Shown here in pieces: positions 44,786 to 53,764 of a DNA stretch of 64,000 nt. Each line of letters starts with the position of its first letter. Position 1 is the stretch's first letter. The DNA is from Bacilli bacterium. Its GTDB lineage: Bacteria; Bacillota_I; Bacilli_A; RF39; UBA660. Both the position numbers and the translations under genes were made by a program. The notes beneath the pieces were generated by a model. That model saw nothing but the letters and a program-made list of their open reading frames with translations. It did not search any database and was not told the DNA's origin. The DNA is taken from assembly GCA_017541445.1 (NCBI GenBank), contig JAFXZC010000009.1:62001-126000 (forward strand), read 5' to 3'.

Positions 44786-45636
44786 ATTACACCAATCTCT
44801 TTAAAGTATTTAATAATATATTCCATAGCTATATCTACTTCTGCATCACTAAAACCATGTCCAGCACCTTCTATAGTATGTAACTCACTATCTTTATAAA
44901 TAGAAACAGCTCTTTCAGACACACTTACTGGAACAGTATGATCATCAGTACCATGTAAAATTAATATTTTCTTATCCTCATTCTTTATCATATCAAACAT
45001 ATTCAAATCTCTAATATCAGTAATATAGTTTCTACCAACAGTAATACTACTAGTAATAGGAAATTCATCAGGAACATTATTATCATCAGGAAATCTATTA
45101 TTAATAAAATCAGGTAAAGTTAAAGCTGGGTATAATAAAACAGCACCTCTAATATCTTTATCTTCTACAGAAATATAAGCACTTAATAAACCACCTTGAC
45201 TAGAACCCATTACTATAATTTTATCTTTATCAACAAAATCCCATGTTCTAATTTCTTCTATAGCTAATTTTAAATCATCTAATTCTGTCATAATAGACAT
45301 TTCAGTAGTTTTACCATCACTTTTACTTCTAGAAGAACCACCTCTATAATCAATACATAAAGTAGCAATATCATTTTCTAATAACTTCTCAGCATAATAA
45401 CTTCCAGCTCTATAAGTAGCACCTAATCCATGAGAATAAATAACAATCGGTACTTTGTCTTTCTTATTAGGTTTATATAATTCAGCATATATCTTTTGTT
45501 TTTCATCATTAGTAAAATAAACATCTTCTACACTATAATCATTCAAATTTTTACCAGTTTTACTACTATATCCTAATACCATAACTACTACTATAATACA
45601 TATAATAAATAAAACTATTATTATTCTTTTCTTCAT
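44782..45636 (-). CDS. Alpha/beta hydrolase (dienelactone/acyl esterase-like), membrane-anchored
   Basis: 284 residues. One N-terminal membrane helix (about residues 4-23), then an alpha/beta hydrolase core: HGLGATYRAG, nucleophile Ser146 in GSSQGG, Asp in HGTDDHTVP, His in GAGHGFSD. This is the dienelactone-hydrolase or BAAT-like class, with an unknown ester substrate. GGTGA is five bases before the ATG at 45636; an ATG at 45648 is possible. The two membrane-tethered hydrolases at 43723 and 44782 are separate transcription units. Confidence 0.83.
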   Translation of the reverse strand: MKKRIIIVLFIICIIVVVMVLGYSSKTGKNLNDYSVEDVYFTNDEKQKIYAELYKPNKKDKVPIVIYSHGLGATYRAGSYYAEKLLENDIATLCIDYRGGSSRSKSDGKTTEMSIMTELDDLKLAIEEIRTWDFVDKDKIIVMGSSQGGLLSAYISVEDKDIRGAVLLYPALTLPDFINNRFPDDNNVPDEFPITSSITVGRNYITDIRDLNMFDMIKNEDKKILILHGTDDHTVPVSVSERAVSIYKDSELHTIEGAGHGFSDAEVDIAMEYIIKYFKEIGVI

Positions 45637-45655
45637 ATTCTTCACCATTTACTAG

Positions 45656-45678
45656 AAAAATTCGGTTATACCGAATTT
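45656..45678 (-). terminator. Terminator of the 45666 membrane protein gene
   Basis: AATTCGG / CCGAATT stem at the end of the gene, with a short U run on the minus strand. Confidence 0.65.
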
Positions 45679-46508
45679 ACTACTTCATTTTTTCTTTTTT
45701 TAAAAATATTATATAAAACAATTAACACTATACCTAAAACAAATTCACCTAATCCAATATATAATATTCTATTAAAATTCATCTCTCTAAATACTTCTAC
45801 AGAAGAATCACTACCAGATATAAAACCCTGAGAGAATTTAACAATACCATATAACAACATAATTAATATACCATCTATAATAGTAGGTACTGCAGTAGGT
45901 ATCATCCATTTAATATAAGACCAATTAATTAACATTAATAAACCAATTAATACTAAAATAATAGCTATAATAACAATTCTAAATGTAGTAGATATAAATT
46001 TAGTAAACCCTACAACTAAATTAGTAAAAGATTCTCCAGAATCTCCTAATTCTTTATCCATATCTTTAAACCTATCATTAAAAAATTTATTAATATCTTC
46101 TTTTGATAAATTTTCTTCTATATATTCATCTTTAACTTCTTCCCCAGTTAACTCTTCAATTTCTTTCTTATGATCATCTATATAATCAAGAATCATATCA
46201 TATTCCTTATCAGTTATTTCTATTGAACCACTTCCAGATTTATAATTAGAATACTTATCAAATACAAGATTAATAAATTCTTCAACTCTTTTATCTTTAT
46301 ACAAACTTTCAACTTTTTCTAATTTATCATCATCTAAACCACTATTAGCAGCTTTATCTAAATTATCATTAATAACTTCTTTAATAGCAGAACCAATTAT
46401 ATTATTTTTAATAAAATCTTCAGCTATAAAAGATAATGGTAATATTAATAACAATACAAATAAAACAAAACTAATTAGTATAGAACCTAATACTTTTAAT
46501 ACTTTCAT
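45666..46508 (-). CDS. Multi-pass membrane protein, unknown function
   Basis: 280 residues. One N-terminal helix (about residues 4-27), an acidic outer region of about 140 residues with DDHKKEIEELTGEEVKDEYI, then three or four closing helices. The ORF extends 74 residues further upstream, but that part is out of frame inside rpsI and cannot be genuine; AGAGGT fits ATG 46508. No family recognised. Confidence 0.72.
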   Translation of the reverse strand: MKVLKVLGSILISFVLFVLLLILPLSFIAEDFIKNNIIGSAIKEVINDNLDKAANSGLDDDKLEKVESLYKDKRVEEFINLVFDKYSNYKSGSGSIEITDKEYDMILDYIDDHKKEIEELTGEEVKDEYIEENLSKEDINKFFNDRFKDMDKELGDSGESFTNLVVGFTKFISTTFRIVIIAIILVLIGLLMLINWSYIKWMIPTAVPTIIDGILIMLLYGIVKFSQGFISGSDSSVEVFREMNFNRILYIGLGEFVLGIVLIVLYNIFKKRKNEVVNSV

Positions 46509-46539
46509 ATAATACCTCTTTCTAAAATAATTATAACAT

Positions 46540-46568
46540 AAAAAAAGTTCGATTATATCGAACTTTTT
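46540..46568 (-). terminator. Terminator of rplM-rpsI
   Basis: AAAGTTCGAT / ATCGAACTTT stem with U run on the minus strand. Confidence 0.85.
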
Positions 46569-46584
46569 GAAACATTGAAATAAA

Positions 46585-47004
46585 TTATCTCTTACTGAAT
46601 TGTGGAGCACGACGTGCTTTTTTAAGACCTGGTTTTTTACGTTCTTTAGCTCTAGAATCTCTAGTAACAAATCCGTTAGTCTTAAGTACTTTACGATAAG
46701 CATCTTCTCTAGATTGATCAGCATCTGCATCGAATGCTAATAATGCTCTAGTAATACCTAATCTAATAGCACCAGTTTGACCTGAGAAACCGCCACCTCT
46801 AACTGTAACATCAACATCGAATTTATCTTCATTTCCAGTAGCAACTAAAGGTTGTTTTAAATCCATTACTAATACTGCAAAAGGCATATATTCATTAACA
46901 TCTTTACCATTAACAGTAATCTTACCTTTTCCTGCAGTTAATCTAACTTGAGCAATAGAACGTTTTCTACGTCCAGTAGCTGTCCATACTTGTTTATTAG
47001 CCAT
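46585..47004 (-). CDS. rpsI: 30S ribosomal protein S9
   Basis: 139 residues, nine more than usual at the N-terminus. Signature [20 protein letters not shown] and the basic C-terminus ending [12 protein letters not shown] (usually ...QFSKR) that contacts P-site tRNA are intact. It is 13 bases downstream of rplM, the usual pair. Confidence 0.98.
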   Translation of the reverse strand: MANKQVWTATGRRKRSIAQVRLTAGKGKITVNGKDVNEYMPFAVLVMDLKQPLVATGNEDKFDVDVTVRGGGFSGQTGAIRLGITRALLAFDADADQSREDAYRKVLKTNGFVTRDSRAKERKKPGLKKARRAPQFSKR

Positions 47005-47017
47005 AATTTAATCCTCC

Positions 47018-47449
47018 CTAGTTTACTTTCATTTCAGATGGTTTTTGAGCAGCATGTTTATGATCAGGACCAGCATAAACGAATAATTTCTTACCCATTT
47101 CTCTTCCTAATCTACCTTTTGGTAACATACCACGTACAGCTCTTTCAACCATTTCTTCAGGATATTGAGCAATCATTGTTTTAGCAGTTCTTTCTCTTAA
47201 TCCTCCTGGATATCCACTATGATTGTAATATTTCTTATCAGTTAGTTTCTTTCCAGTTAATTTAACCTTTTCAGCATTTACTACGATTACGTAGTCTCCA
47301 CAATCAACGTGAGGTGTATAAGTTGGTTTATGTTTTCCTTCTAATACAGTAGAAACTTTAGTAGCTAATCTACCTAAAGCAACACCCTCAGCATCAATTA
47401 CATACCATTTACGTTCAACAGTTTCTTTTTTTTGCATAAATGTATTCAT
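47018..47449 (-). CDS. rplM: 50S ribosomal protein L13
   Basis: 143 residues, starting [20 protein letters not shown], like other L13 proteins. [20 protein letters not shown] and the [11 protein letters not shown] region are conserved. The ORF extends 15 residues upstream into the leader, which is not plausible. It is the first gene of rplM-rpsI with a consensus promoter and a leader of about 75 bases. Confidence 0.97.
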   Translation of the reverse strand: MNTFMQKKETVERKWYVIDAEGVALGRLATKVSTVLEGKHKPTYTPHVDCGDYVIVVNAEKVKLTGKKLTDKKYYNHSGYPGGLRERTAKTMIAQYPEEMVERAVRGMLPKGRLGREMGKKLFVYAGPDHKHAAQKPSEMKVN

Positions 47450-47523
47450 TATAATTTCCCTTTCACGATTCTCCTCTGCTTCAACTTCCCACATCTAACA
47501 AATTTGAATCAATAAAATGTACC
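47450..47523 (-). promoter_or_regulatory. Possible L13 leader RNA
   Basis: The 75-base leader of rplM contains GATGTGGGAAGTTGAAGCAG and GAGGAGAATCGTGAAAGGG, which resemble the ribosomal protein L13 leader of low-GC Gram-positives (autoregulation by L13). Assignment is from memory of the family, not from a covariance search. Confidence 0.45.
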
Positions 47524-47530
47524 GATTAAA

Positions 47531-47559
47531 ATTATAAGTAAATAAACAAAAAAAGTCAA
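47531..47559 (-). promoter_or_regulatory. Promoter of rplM-rpsI
   Basis: TTGACT (47554-47559), 17-base spacer, TATAAT (47531-47536) on the minus strand. The -35 box lies inside the terminator hairpin of truA. Confidence 0.85.
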
Positions 47560-47576
47560 ACAAATTATGACTTTTT
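47547..47576 (-). terminator. Terminator of truA
   Basis: AAAAAGTCA / TGACTTTTT stem with U run on the minus strand, overlapping the rplM promoter. Confidence 0.75.
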
Positions 47577-47588
47577 CTTACTTTTTTA

Positions 47589-48308
47589 TCAATATTCGAC
47601 ACTTTCTAGATATAATCCACTAGCTGGAGCAGTATAAATACTAATTTCATCCTTACTTTCTAAAGCATTCTTAATATATTCTATACTCTTATTTCCCCTT
47701 GCAACATCTATCATAGCTCCAACCATATTCCTAACCATATATCTATAAAAACTCTTACCACTAAATGTAATATTCATAATATTATCTTTCATATCAAAAT
47801 TTATATCATAAACAACACATTCTGTATTATCTCTTTCTCCAGATACAAAATTATGAAAATCATGAACTCCTATAAATAATTTAGCTACTTCCTTCATCTT
47901 ATCTATATCTAATTTATATTCTGGTTGATAATAATAATCATTCTTACAAGGATCATATTCACCAAAATTAATTTTATATACATATTCTTTCTTTAAAACA
48001 TTAAATCTAGCATGAAAATTATCATCTACTTCTTTAACATCACTAACAAATATATATGGTTTAACTAAACTATTTAAAGCCTCTTTTAAACCATATGTAT
48101 CAATATTAATATCTAATTTAAAAGAAACACATTGACCATGAGCATGAACCCCTCTATCAGTTCTCCCTGCCCCTTTAATTAATACTTCTTTCTTATTAAT
48201 CTTACTTAAAGCTTCTTCTAATACTTTCTGTACACTAGTTTCTTCATTAAGTCTCTGAAATCCATAAAACTTACTGCCATCATAAGCTACCTTAATAACA
48301 TAATTCAC
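47589..48308 (-). CDS. truA: tRNA pseudouridine(38-40) synthase TruA
   Basis: 239 residues. It isomerises uridines 38-40 of the tRNA anticodon arm. The catalytic Asp is in GAGRTDRGVHAHGQ (about residue 53), and MVRNMVGAMIDVARG is conserved near the end. It follows ecfT by one base, the order seen in many Bacillota. The stop codon is TGA. Confidence 0.97.
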   Translation of the reverse strand: MNYVIKVAYDGSKFYGFQRLNEETSVQKVLEEALSKINKKEVLIKGAGRTDRGVHAHGQCVSFKLDINIDTYGLKEALNSLVKPYIFVSDVKEVDDNFHARFNVLKKEYVYKINFGEYDPCKNDYYYQPEYKLDIDKMKEVAKLFIGVHDFHNFVSGERDNTECVVYDINFDMKDNIMNITFSGKSFYRYMVRNMVGAMIDVARGNKSIEYIKNALESKDEISIYTAPASGLYLESVEY

Positions 48309-48309
48309 A

Positions 48310-49041
48310 CTATCTCACCACCATAATATAATAAACAATTAAAAATACATCATATAAAACTATTACATAATCAATAAATGATAATTTCTTATGATAATTA
48401 TTTCTTTTATTATAACCATTAAACCCCTTTTTTAATATATATCTTTCTCTTTTTCTTAAATCTTTTTTACTATCTCTATAAATATCTTTAATACTACTTA
48501 ATACTAAACCCCATCTAACTATAAAAGATCTATATCTAATATCAAACCCATTATATTCTATATTATCTACTCTATTATTAAGATTCTTAATAAATAACTC
48601 TTTAAAACACAATAACTTATAAAATTTATATTTAATTCTCTCTTTATATATACCAATATTAAATATACTACCTAAACTATTACTTAAATCTTCTTTAGTA
48701 GTACTAAGAATAATTACATATATAAATAAAATAGTAAAAATAACATATAACAATATATAAGTAATAGACATCCAACTATAATTCTTATATAAAAAGAAAA
48801 TATATAAGAATATCAATAATAATTTAAAATTCCATATTACTTTTAAATATTTAAATACATATATATTACTAAATAAAACAAAACCTAATACTAAACTTAT
48901 ATTACATATAAATAATATATTATTAAATTTAAAACACAAAACAATAATATATACTATAAAAGATATTATCTTAATAATAGGATTCATATTATGAATAATA
49001 GATTCTTCATAATTATAACAATGATTATACTTATCTAACAT
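48310..49041 (-). CDS. ecfT: ECF transporter membrane component EcfT-like, divergent
   Basis: 243 residues with about five membrane helices, then a cytoplasmic coupling region. The N-terminal HNMNPIIKIISF aligns with the HKLDPRTKI start of EcfT. The ARG coupling motif appears as YNGFD (N in place of R) and the second as KKGFNGY, so the parts that touch the ATPases are also altered. EcfT normally links the S component to the two ATPases for vitamin or metal uptake. It overlaps ecfA2 by 11 bases. Confidence 0.8.
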   Translation of the reverse strand: MLDKYNHCYNYEESIIHNMNPIIKIISFIVYIIVLCFKFNNILFICNISLVLGFVLFSNIYVFKYLKVIWNFKLLLIFLYIFFLYKNYSWMSITYILLYVIFTILFIYVIILSTTKEDLSNSLGSIFNIGIYKERIKYKFYKLLCFKELFIKNLNNRVDNIEYNGFDIRYRSFIVRWGLVLSSIKDIYRDSKKDLRKRERYILKKGFNGYNKRNNYHKKLSFIDYVIVLYDVFLIVYYIMVVR

Positions 49042-49861
49042 TTCTATATATTTCCTTAATTAATTCTTTAAAATCAGTATATTCCAATATATTATGCCCT
49101 AAAGAATTAACATACTTAGTAAATTCTACTATTTTAGGCATTTCCATATACTTATAAAGTCTATCATCATAAAAAATATCTTTATCTCCATCAATAACTA
49201 ATTTCCCTCTTCTAAAAAGAAATACATTATCAACAAGATTAAACATAAATGTTAAATCACTACTAATTAAAATAATTGTTTTCTTAAAACTATTCTTTAA
49301 TTTTAAAAATAACTTCTTAAAATATTCTCTCTCTTTATAATTTAATCCCTTTTCAAAATCACATAATATTAATACTTCAGGATTATAAGAAAGTAAACAA
49401 GCTAATTCAATCTTTTTAGATTCAACAAAAGATAACTTATTAGGATCTCTATCTAAATAAGTATCATCTAATCCTACCATTTTCAAAGAATCCATTATAT
49501 GTTTAACTACATTACTACATTTATACTTATAATTAGCCATAAAACTCTTTATTTCATCTTTAACATTATTATTTAAAAATAATTTATTATCAGAATAAGG
49601 CATATAGCCTATCTTTCTTCTAATTAATTCAACATTTTCAATATGACTTGTTCTCTTAATAGATTCTTTATCTATTATTAATTCGCCCTTAGTAGGTCTC
49701 TTTATACATAATAATAATTTACCTAATACATCTAAATCATTACTAATAAAAGAAACAATACTACCACTATTTATTTCTAAATTTACATCTTCAAAATACT
49801 TCTTCTCTAAAGAAGAACCTTTATTATCTACATAAGAAAGATTATTAAAAACTATTTCCAT
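49031..49861 (-). CDS. ecfA2: EcfA2-like ATPase homologue lacking nucleotide-binding motifs
   Basis: 276 residues, full length for EcfA2. Position and C-terminal sequence (MPKIVEFTKYVNSLGHNI) identify it. The Walker A region is SNDLDVLG (about residues 40-47) with no GxxGxGK(S/T). The signature reads LSFVES rather than LSGGQ. Walker B is VLILCD (Cys in place of Asp, and Asp for the catalytic Glu). The H-loop His is Ser201. Everything needed for ATP hydrolysis is gone, though the ORF is open. A structural or regulatory remnant is likely. Confidence 0.8.
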   Translation of the reverse strand: MEIVFNNLSYVDNKGSSLEKKYFEDVNLEINSGSIVSFISNDLDVLGKLLLCIKRPTKGELIIDKESIKRTSHIENVELIRRKIGYMPYSDNKLFLNNNVKDEIKSFMANYKYKCSNVVKHIMDSLKMVGLDDTYLDRDPNKLSFVESKKIELACLLSYNPEVLILCDFEKGLNYKEREYFKKLFLKLKNSFKKTIILISSDLTFMFNLVDNVFLFRRGKLVIDGDKDIFYDDRLYKYMEMPKIVEFTKYVNSLGHNILEYTDFKELIKEIYRNVR

Positions 49862-50649
49862 ATATTTTTCACCAACTCTTCCTTATTAAAATAAACTCTA
49901 TTTAAAACACCATATAACTTTAATTGTAATGATAAATCATATATAAAAGGTAAAGAAAAACCTAATCTCTTTAATAATTTCTCATTCTTAATTACTTCTA
50001 AAGTCTTACCATCTATAGCACTCATACCCTTATATAAACATATTAAATAATCACTATATAAAACATCTTCCATATCAGAAGTAACATTAATTAATATAGT
50101 ATTATTACTATTTAAATAATTTAATAAAAGAATCTTAGTTCTATAATTCAAATCTATTAATAAATCATCTATAGCTAAATAACTAGGTTTAATAATAGCA
50201 TAAGAAAGAATTTTAATTAAAGTTCTATCATTTCTATTTAAACTATCAATACTTCTTCTTAATAATTTACTAATATTAAAATATTCATTTATTTCATCTA
50301 ATCTATCATTAATAATATCTATATCTAAATCAAATTGTTTTAAAGAATAAATAAGTTCTTCTTTAACATTATCATTAATAAATTCAGCATCTCTAAATAC
50401 AATACCAATTTCTTTTCTTAACTTTGCAAAATTATCATCATTAACTAAAATATCATTTATATATACTTCACCTTTATAAGGAATATCTCCATTTAATACT
50501 CTTAATAAAGTAGTTTTACCACTACCAGAAGTTCCTATAATACATAAAGTTTTATCTTTTCTTAAAGTATAATTAAAATCTTTAAAGACAGTGATTCCCT
50601 CATAAGATACAGATAGATTTTTAATTCTAATGTTTCCCACTTCTACCAC
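49852..50649 (-). CDS. ecfA1: EcfA1-like ATPase with degenerate active site
   Basis: 265 residues. The C-terminal GFSLPFIYDLSLQL and ELVKNIW match EcfA1. Walker A is intact (GTSGSGKT, residues 39-46), but the Q-loop Gln is Arg86. The signature is SLNRND (136-141) instead of LSGGQ, the catalytic Glu after Walker B is Asp162, and the H-loop His is Ser191. It could still bind nucleotide but probably hydrolyses poorly. It starts the ecfA1-ecfA2-ecfT-truA unit and overlaps ecfA2 by 10 bases. Confidence 0.85.
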   Translation of the reverse strand: MVEVGNIRIKNLSVSYEGITVFKDFNYTLRKDKTLCIIGTSGSGKTTLLRVLNGDIPYKGEVYINDILVNDDNFAKLRKEIGIVFRDAEFINDNVKEELIYSLKQFDLDIDIINDRLDEINEYFNISKLLRRSIDSLNRNDRTLIKILSYAIIKPSYLAIDDLLIDLNYRTKILLLNYLNSNNTILINVTSDMEDVLYSDYLICLYKGMSAIDGKTLEVIKNEKLLKRLGFSLPFIYDLSLQLKLYGVLNRVYFNKEELVKNIWK

Positions 50650-50694
50650 CTACTTAAAAATCTATTATACATAAAAACAAAAAAAAGAAAAGCA

Positions 50695-51219
50695 TTATTT
50701 ATACTTTTCTACTTTAACAACTTTACCAGCTTCTAAAGATTTAGCTACATCAATAATTCTTTGATTACTAGAACCTCTAAATTCCACATCAAAACTCTTT
50801 AAAGCAATAACAAATCTACCATCTACTAAAATATCTATATATTTTAAAGCTTCCAAATATTTAGGATTCTCTTTAGCTAAATCCATTACTTCTTCCCAAG
50901 TAAATCCCGTATATGTCCATACATTCATACCACATTCTTTAACACATTTAGCTAATTCAATTAATGCATCTATTTGATATAATGGATCTCCACCAGAAAA
51001 AGTAACACCATCTTGATATTCTAATTCTTTAATCTCTTTTTTAACTGAAGCTATAGATTTTTCAATACCAGCTTTAAAATCCCATGTTTCTGGATTATGA
51101 CACTCAGGACATGCATGACCACATCCTTGAAACCAAATAACAGCTCTAATACCTGCCCCATCTACAATACTATCCGTTTGTATACCATCGTACGCTAAAC
51201 GCACAAATCCTTTTTTCAT
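50695..51219 (-). CDS. nrdG: Anaerobic ribonucleotide reductase activating protein
   Basis: 174 residues. This radical SAM enzyme makes the glycyl radical on NrdD. The Fe-S ligands are in WFQGCGHACPECHNPE (Cys-x3-Cys-x2-Cys), and SGGDPL and RGSSNQRIID are typical. nrdD is not in the window. GGTAGAGTG lies before the ATG at 51219; GTG at 51228 is the alternative. Its presence indicates an anaerobic lifestyle. Confidence 0.95.
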   Translation of the reverse strand: MKKGFVRLAYDGIQTDSIVDGAGIRAVIWFQGCGHACPECHNPETWDFKAGIEKSIASVKKEIKELEYQDGVTFSGGDPLYQIDALIELAKCVKECGMNVWTYTGFTWEEVMDLAKENPKYLEALKYIDILVDGRFVIALKSFDVEFRGSSNQRIIDVAKSLEAGKVVKVEKYK

Positions 51220-51249
51220 AAAAATCACTCTACCTGATTTAATTATATC

Positions 51250-51276
51250 AAAAAAAGGATAACTTGTTATCCTTTA
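51250..51276 (-). terminator. Terminator of ispH-prs
   Basis: AAAGGATAAC / GTTATCCTTT stem with U run on the minus strand. Confidence 0.8.
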
Positions 51277-52415
51277 TTAACACTTGTAAATTTCTTTTCT
51301 AATAATTTAATAGGTTTAGATTTATCTCTTAATATTTCAGATATAGATAAATCATTATGTATATTATATATTACTTGAGCAACCAATTTAGAACAATCAC
51401 TTATATGTAACCAAGGTTTCTTTTTATATTCTTCAGGAATATATGAAAGATTAGTAGTATATACACCATCTATTAAACCTTGTTCATAGAATTCATCAAA
51501 CTTATCTACTCCTCTAGTAAATAACGCATATGTTACAAATATATAACAATGTTTAACACCACGTTTTCTTAGTTCAACAACAGTATCAAACATACTTCCA
51601 CCACTACTAATCATATCATCACTAATTAAAGCAGTAAAACCATCTAATGCAGCATTACCACAATAATCATGTGCAATAACTGGATATTTACCATCTACTA
51701 GATGATTATAATCTCTTTGTTTAACAAAACTACCTGCTTCTCTATGAATATAAGGAGAAGCAAAAGAATTTAAATAAACATTTCTTCTACCAGTAGCACC
51801 ATTATCAGGAGCAACAAATACCAAATTTCTTAATCTTTCTATATCTACATCATGAATGAAGTCAGTTAAAATTTCATTAGTTGGATAAAAATTATCAAAT
51901 TCCATTCTATGTACAGCATGTTCTACACCTTGATCATGTGCATCAAAAGTAATAAAACTTCTAACACATTCAATAGAATCTAATTCATGAAGCATAGCTC
52001 CACAAGATAAACACTCTCTAGTATTTCTTCTATGTTGTCTACCATCATATAATAAAGGCATTACAACATTAATATGACCTGCATGCATATCACATGCACC
52101 AATACCATCTTTTAATTCAGCCATCAAATCATTTGGACTAGTATGATTTTCAAAACCATGCATATTATAAGTTAGAGAATAATTACCTATATCAGTTAAA
52201 GTAAATACATTTTTACCTCTAACTGTAGACCCAATCTCTACCTTTAAATGACCATCTTCAAAAAAATTTTCTTTTATAGGTAAGATAAAAGTATATTTCT
52301 TTTTATCTAATCCATACATTTTTAATAAATGATCATCTACTTTCTTTCCAAGTTCTAAAGCACTTTTAAAGACCATTAATCGTAATCTTTCTTCTTCAAT
52401 TTGTTTTCTTTCCAT
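51267..52415 (-). CDS. prs: Ribose-phosphate pyrophosphokinase, long variant
   Basis: 382 residues, longer than the usual 310-320. It makes PRPP from ribose 5-phosphate and ATP. The PRPP-binding loop is ALISDDMISSGGSMFDTV, and ITFDAHDQGVEHA corresponds to the flexible-loop histidine region. The N-terminal domain is atypical: a GACDMHAGHINVV segment and a Cys pair in ECLSCGAML replace the standard sequence. This resembles the divergent Prs group seen in some Clostridia. The Shine-Dalgarno overlaps the ispH stop, so translation is coupled. Confidence 0.88.
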   Translation of the reverse strand: MERKQIEEERLRLMVFKSALELGKKVDDHLLKMYGLDKKKYTFILPIKENFFEDGHLKVEIGSTVRGKNVFTLTDIGNYSLTYNMHGFENHTSPNDLMAELKDGIGACDMHAGHINVVMPLLYDGRQHRRNTRECLSCGAMLHELDSIECVRSFITFDAHDQGVEHAVHRMEFDNFYPTNEILTDFIHDVDIERLRNLVFVAPDNGATGRRNVYLNSFASPYIHREAGSFVKQRDYNHLVDGKYPVIAHDYCGNAALDGFTALISDDMISSGGSMFDTVVELRKRGVKHCYIFVTYALFTRGVDKFDEFYEQGLIDGVYTTNLSYIPEEYKKKPWLHISDCSKLVAQVIYNIHNDLSISEILRDKSKPIKLLEKKFTSVNKG

Positions 52416-52417
52416 AA

Positions 52418-53272
52418 TTACCTCCCCTTTAAGAAATTAACAACTTCATCTATACATTCATTTGGAGTAGATGCACCAGCCATAACTCCAACTTTCTTAC
52501 TATCTTTAATTTTAGAAACATCTAAATCATTTATATCTTCTATAATAATTGAATTACTACAATTCCGTAATGCTACTTCATATAATTTTTTAGTATTAGA
52601 ACTATTCTTACCACCAACTATTATCATAGTATCAACTTCTTTAGATAACCTTTCAGTTTCTTCTTGTCTAATACTAGTAGCATTACAAATAGTATTGTTT
52701 ATAACTATTTCTTTATCCACAATCTGACTTTTTATCAATTCACATAAATCATTAAATCCTTTTACAGAAAAAGTAGTTTGAGCAATAATAGCAACTTTAT
52801 TACAAGAACTATTATTAATGTTATTAACTAAATCTTCTATTTGAGTATCATTCTCTAACACAAAAGAATTATTACCACAATAACTATAAGTACCAATTGC
52901 TTCTGGATGATCTCTCTTAGCAATTAACACTACATAGTAACCATCATTTACATAATCTTTTGCAATATCATGTATCTTTAACACTTTAGGACAAGTTAAA
53001 TCTAATAATTCTACGTTATGTTCTTTAGCTAGTTCATATATTTCTTTAGGAATACCATGAGCTCTAACTATAACCTTAGAATCAAATATATCATCCAAAT
53101 TATCTACAATAATAAGACCTTTATTAGTTAATTTATCAACAACGTGTTTATTATGTACTAACTCACCTAAACAATACAAATTACCATATTCTTCTAAATA
53201 CTCCTCAGTTTTCTTAACAGAATTAAAAACTCCTCCACAAAAACCAGCTGTCTTACCTATTACTACTTCCAT
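52418..53272 (-). CDS. ispH: 4-hydroxy-3-methylbut-2-enyl diphosphate reductase IspH
   Basis: 284 residues. The last enzyme of the MEP isoprenoid pathway holds a 4Fe-4S cluster with Cys in TAGFCGGV (residue 12), DLTCPKV and TICNATSIRQEE. The HGIP and AGAST motifs for the substrate are present. It precedes prs by two bases. Confidence 0.97.
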   Translation of the reverse strand: MEVVIGKTAGFCGGVFNSVKKTEEYLEEYGNLYCLGELVHNKHVVDKLTNKGLIIVDNLDDIFDSKVIVRAHGIPKEIYELAKEHNVELLDLTCPKVLKIHDIAKDYVNDGYYVVLIAKRDHPEAIGTYSYCGNNSFVLENDTQIEDLVNNINNSSCNKVAIIAQTTFSVKGFNDLCELIKSQIVDKEIVINNTICNATSIRQEETERLSKEVDTMIIVGGKNSSNTKKLYEVALRNCSNSIIIEDINDLDVSKIKDSKKVGVMAGASTPNECIDEVVNFLKGR

Positions 53273-53316
53273 GCTATCACCACATAAAAAAGCAGATATT
53301 AAAAAATACCTACTTT

Positions 53317-53643
53317 TTATTCTTTCTTGTCCTCATTAATAATTTTTAAAATAACTTCACCATCTCTAGTATACATATACTTCTCCCTAGCATAACGTGC
53401 TATATAGTCAGGATCTCTTAATTTATTAACTTCACTCTTTAAGGATGCTTCTTCTTCTAATAATTCTTCTTTTCTCTTTAACAATTCTTCAGTTTCTTTT
53501 TTATTATTCATAATTTGCATCCAGTCACTAAGTACTGTACTTATCAGAATAGCAAAGAATAAAGAAGAGAAAATAAGCATCACTAAAGCCTTACGTTTAT
53601 GACTATTTTTCTTTACTTCAACTTTTTTCTTCTTATTAGACAT
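53317..53643 (-). CDS. divIC: Septum formation initiator DivIC/FtsB-like
   Basis: 108 residues: basic cytoplasmic head, one membrane helix (about residues 24-42), then a coiled coil (KKETEELLKRKEELLEEEAS) and LRDPDYIARYAREKYMYTR, the FtsB/DivIC signature. It forms part of the divisome with DivIB and FtsL. AAGGAGG supports ATG 53643. Confidence 0.92.
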   Translation of the reverse strand: MSNKKKKVEVKKNSHKRKALVMLIFSSLFFAILISTVLSDWMQIMNNKKETEELLKRKEELLEEEASLKSEVNKLRDPDYIARYAREKYMYTRDGEVILKIINEDKKE

Positions 53644-53735
53644 AAAGACCCTCCTTATCACTATTAGTATAACACTAAAATAAAGAGTTCTTTACAATAT
53701 TAATTCGGTGTTTTACAGACAATATACACCATAGA

Positions 53736-53759
53736 AAAACTCAAGACAAAATCTTGAGT
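53736..53759 (-). terminator. Terminator of spoVG
   Basis: CTCAAGA / TCTTGAG stem with U run on the minus strand. Confidence 0.8.
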
Positions 53760-53764
53760 AATTA

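Noticed and set aside
46509..46730. 74-residue N-terminal extension of the membrane protein at 45666
   Set aside because: It lies in another frame within rpsI; the hydrophobic start at 46508 has its own Shine-Dalgarno.
47450..47494. 15-residue extension of rplM upstream of the MNTF start
   Set aside because: It translates the leader RNA and is not present in L13 proteins.
47589..47591. Possible TGA=Trp recoding, since a TGA followed by TAA ends truA (and gmk at 12190)
   Set aside because: Conserved genes are full length with TGG for Trp, the tRNA-Trp has a CCA anticodon, and the predicted C-termini match family ends.
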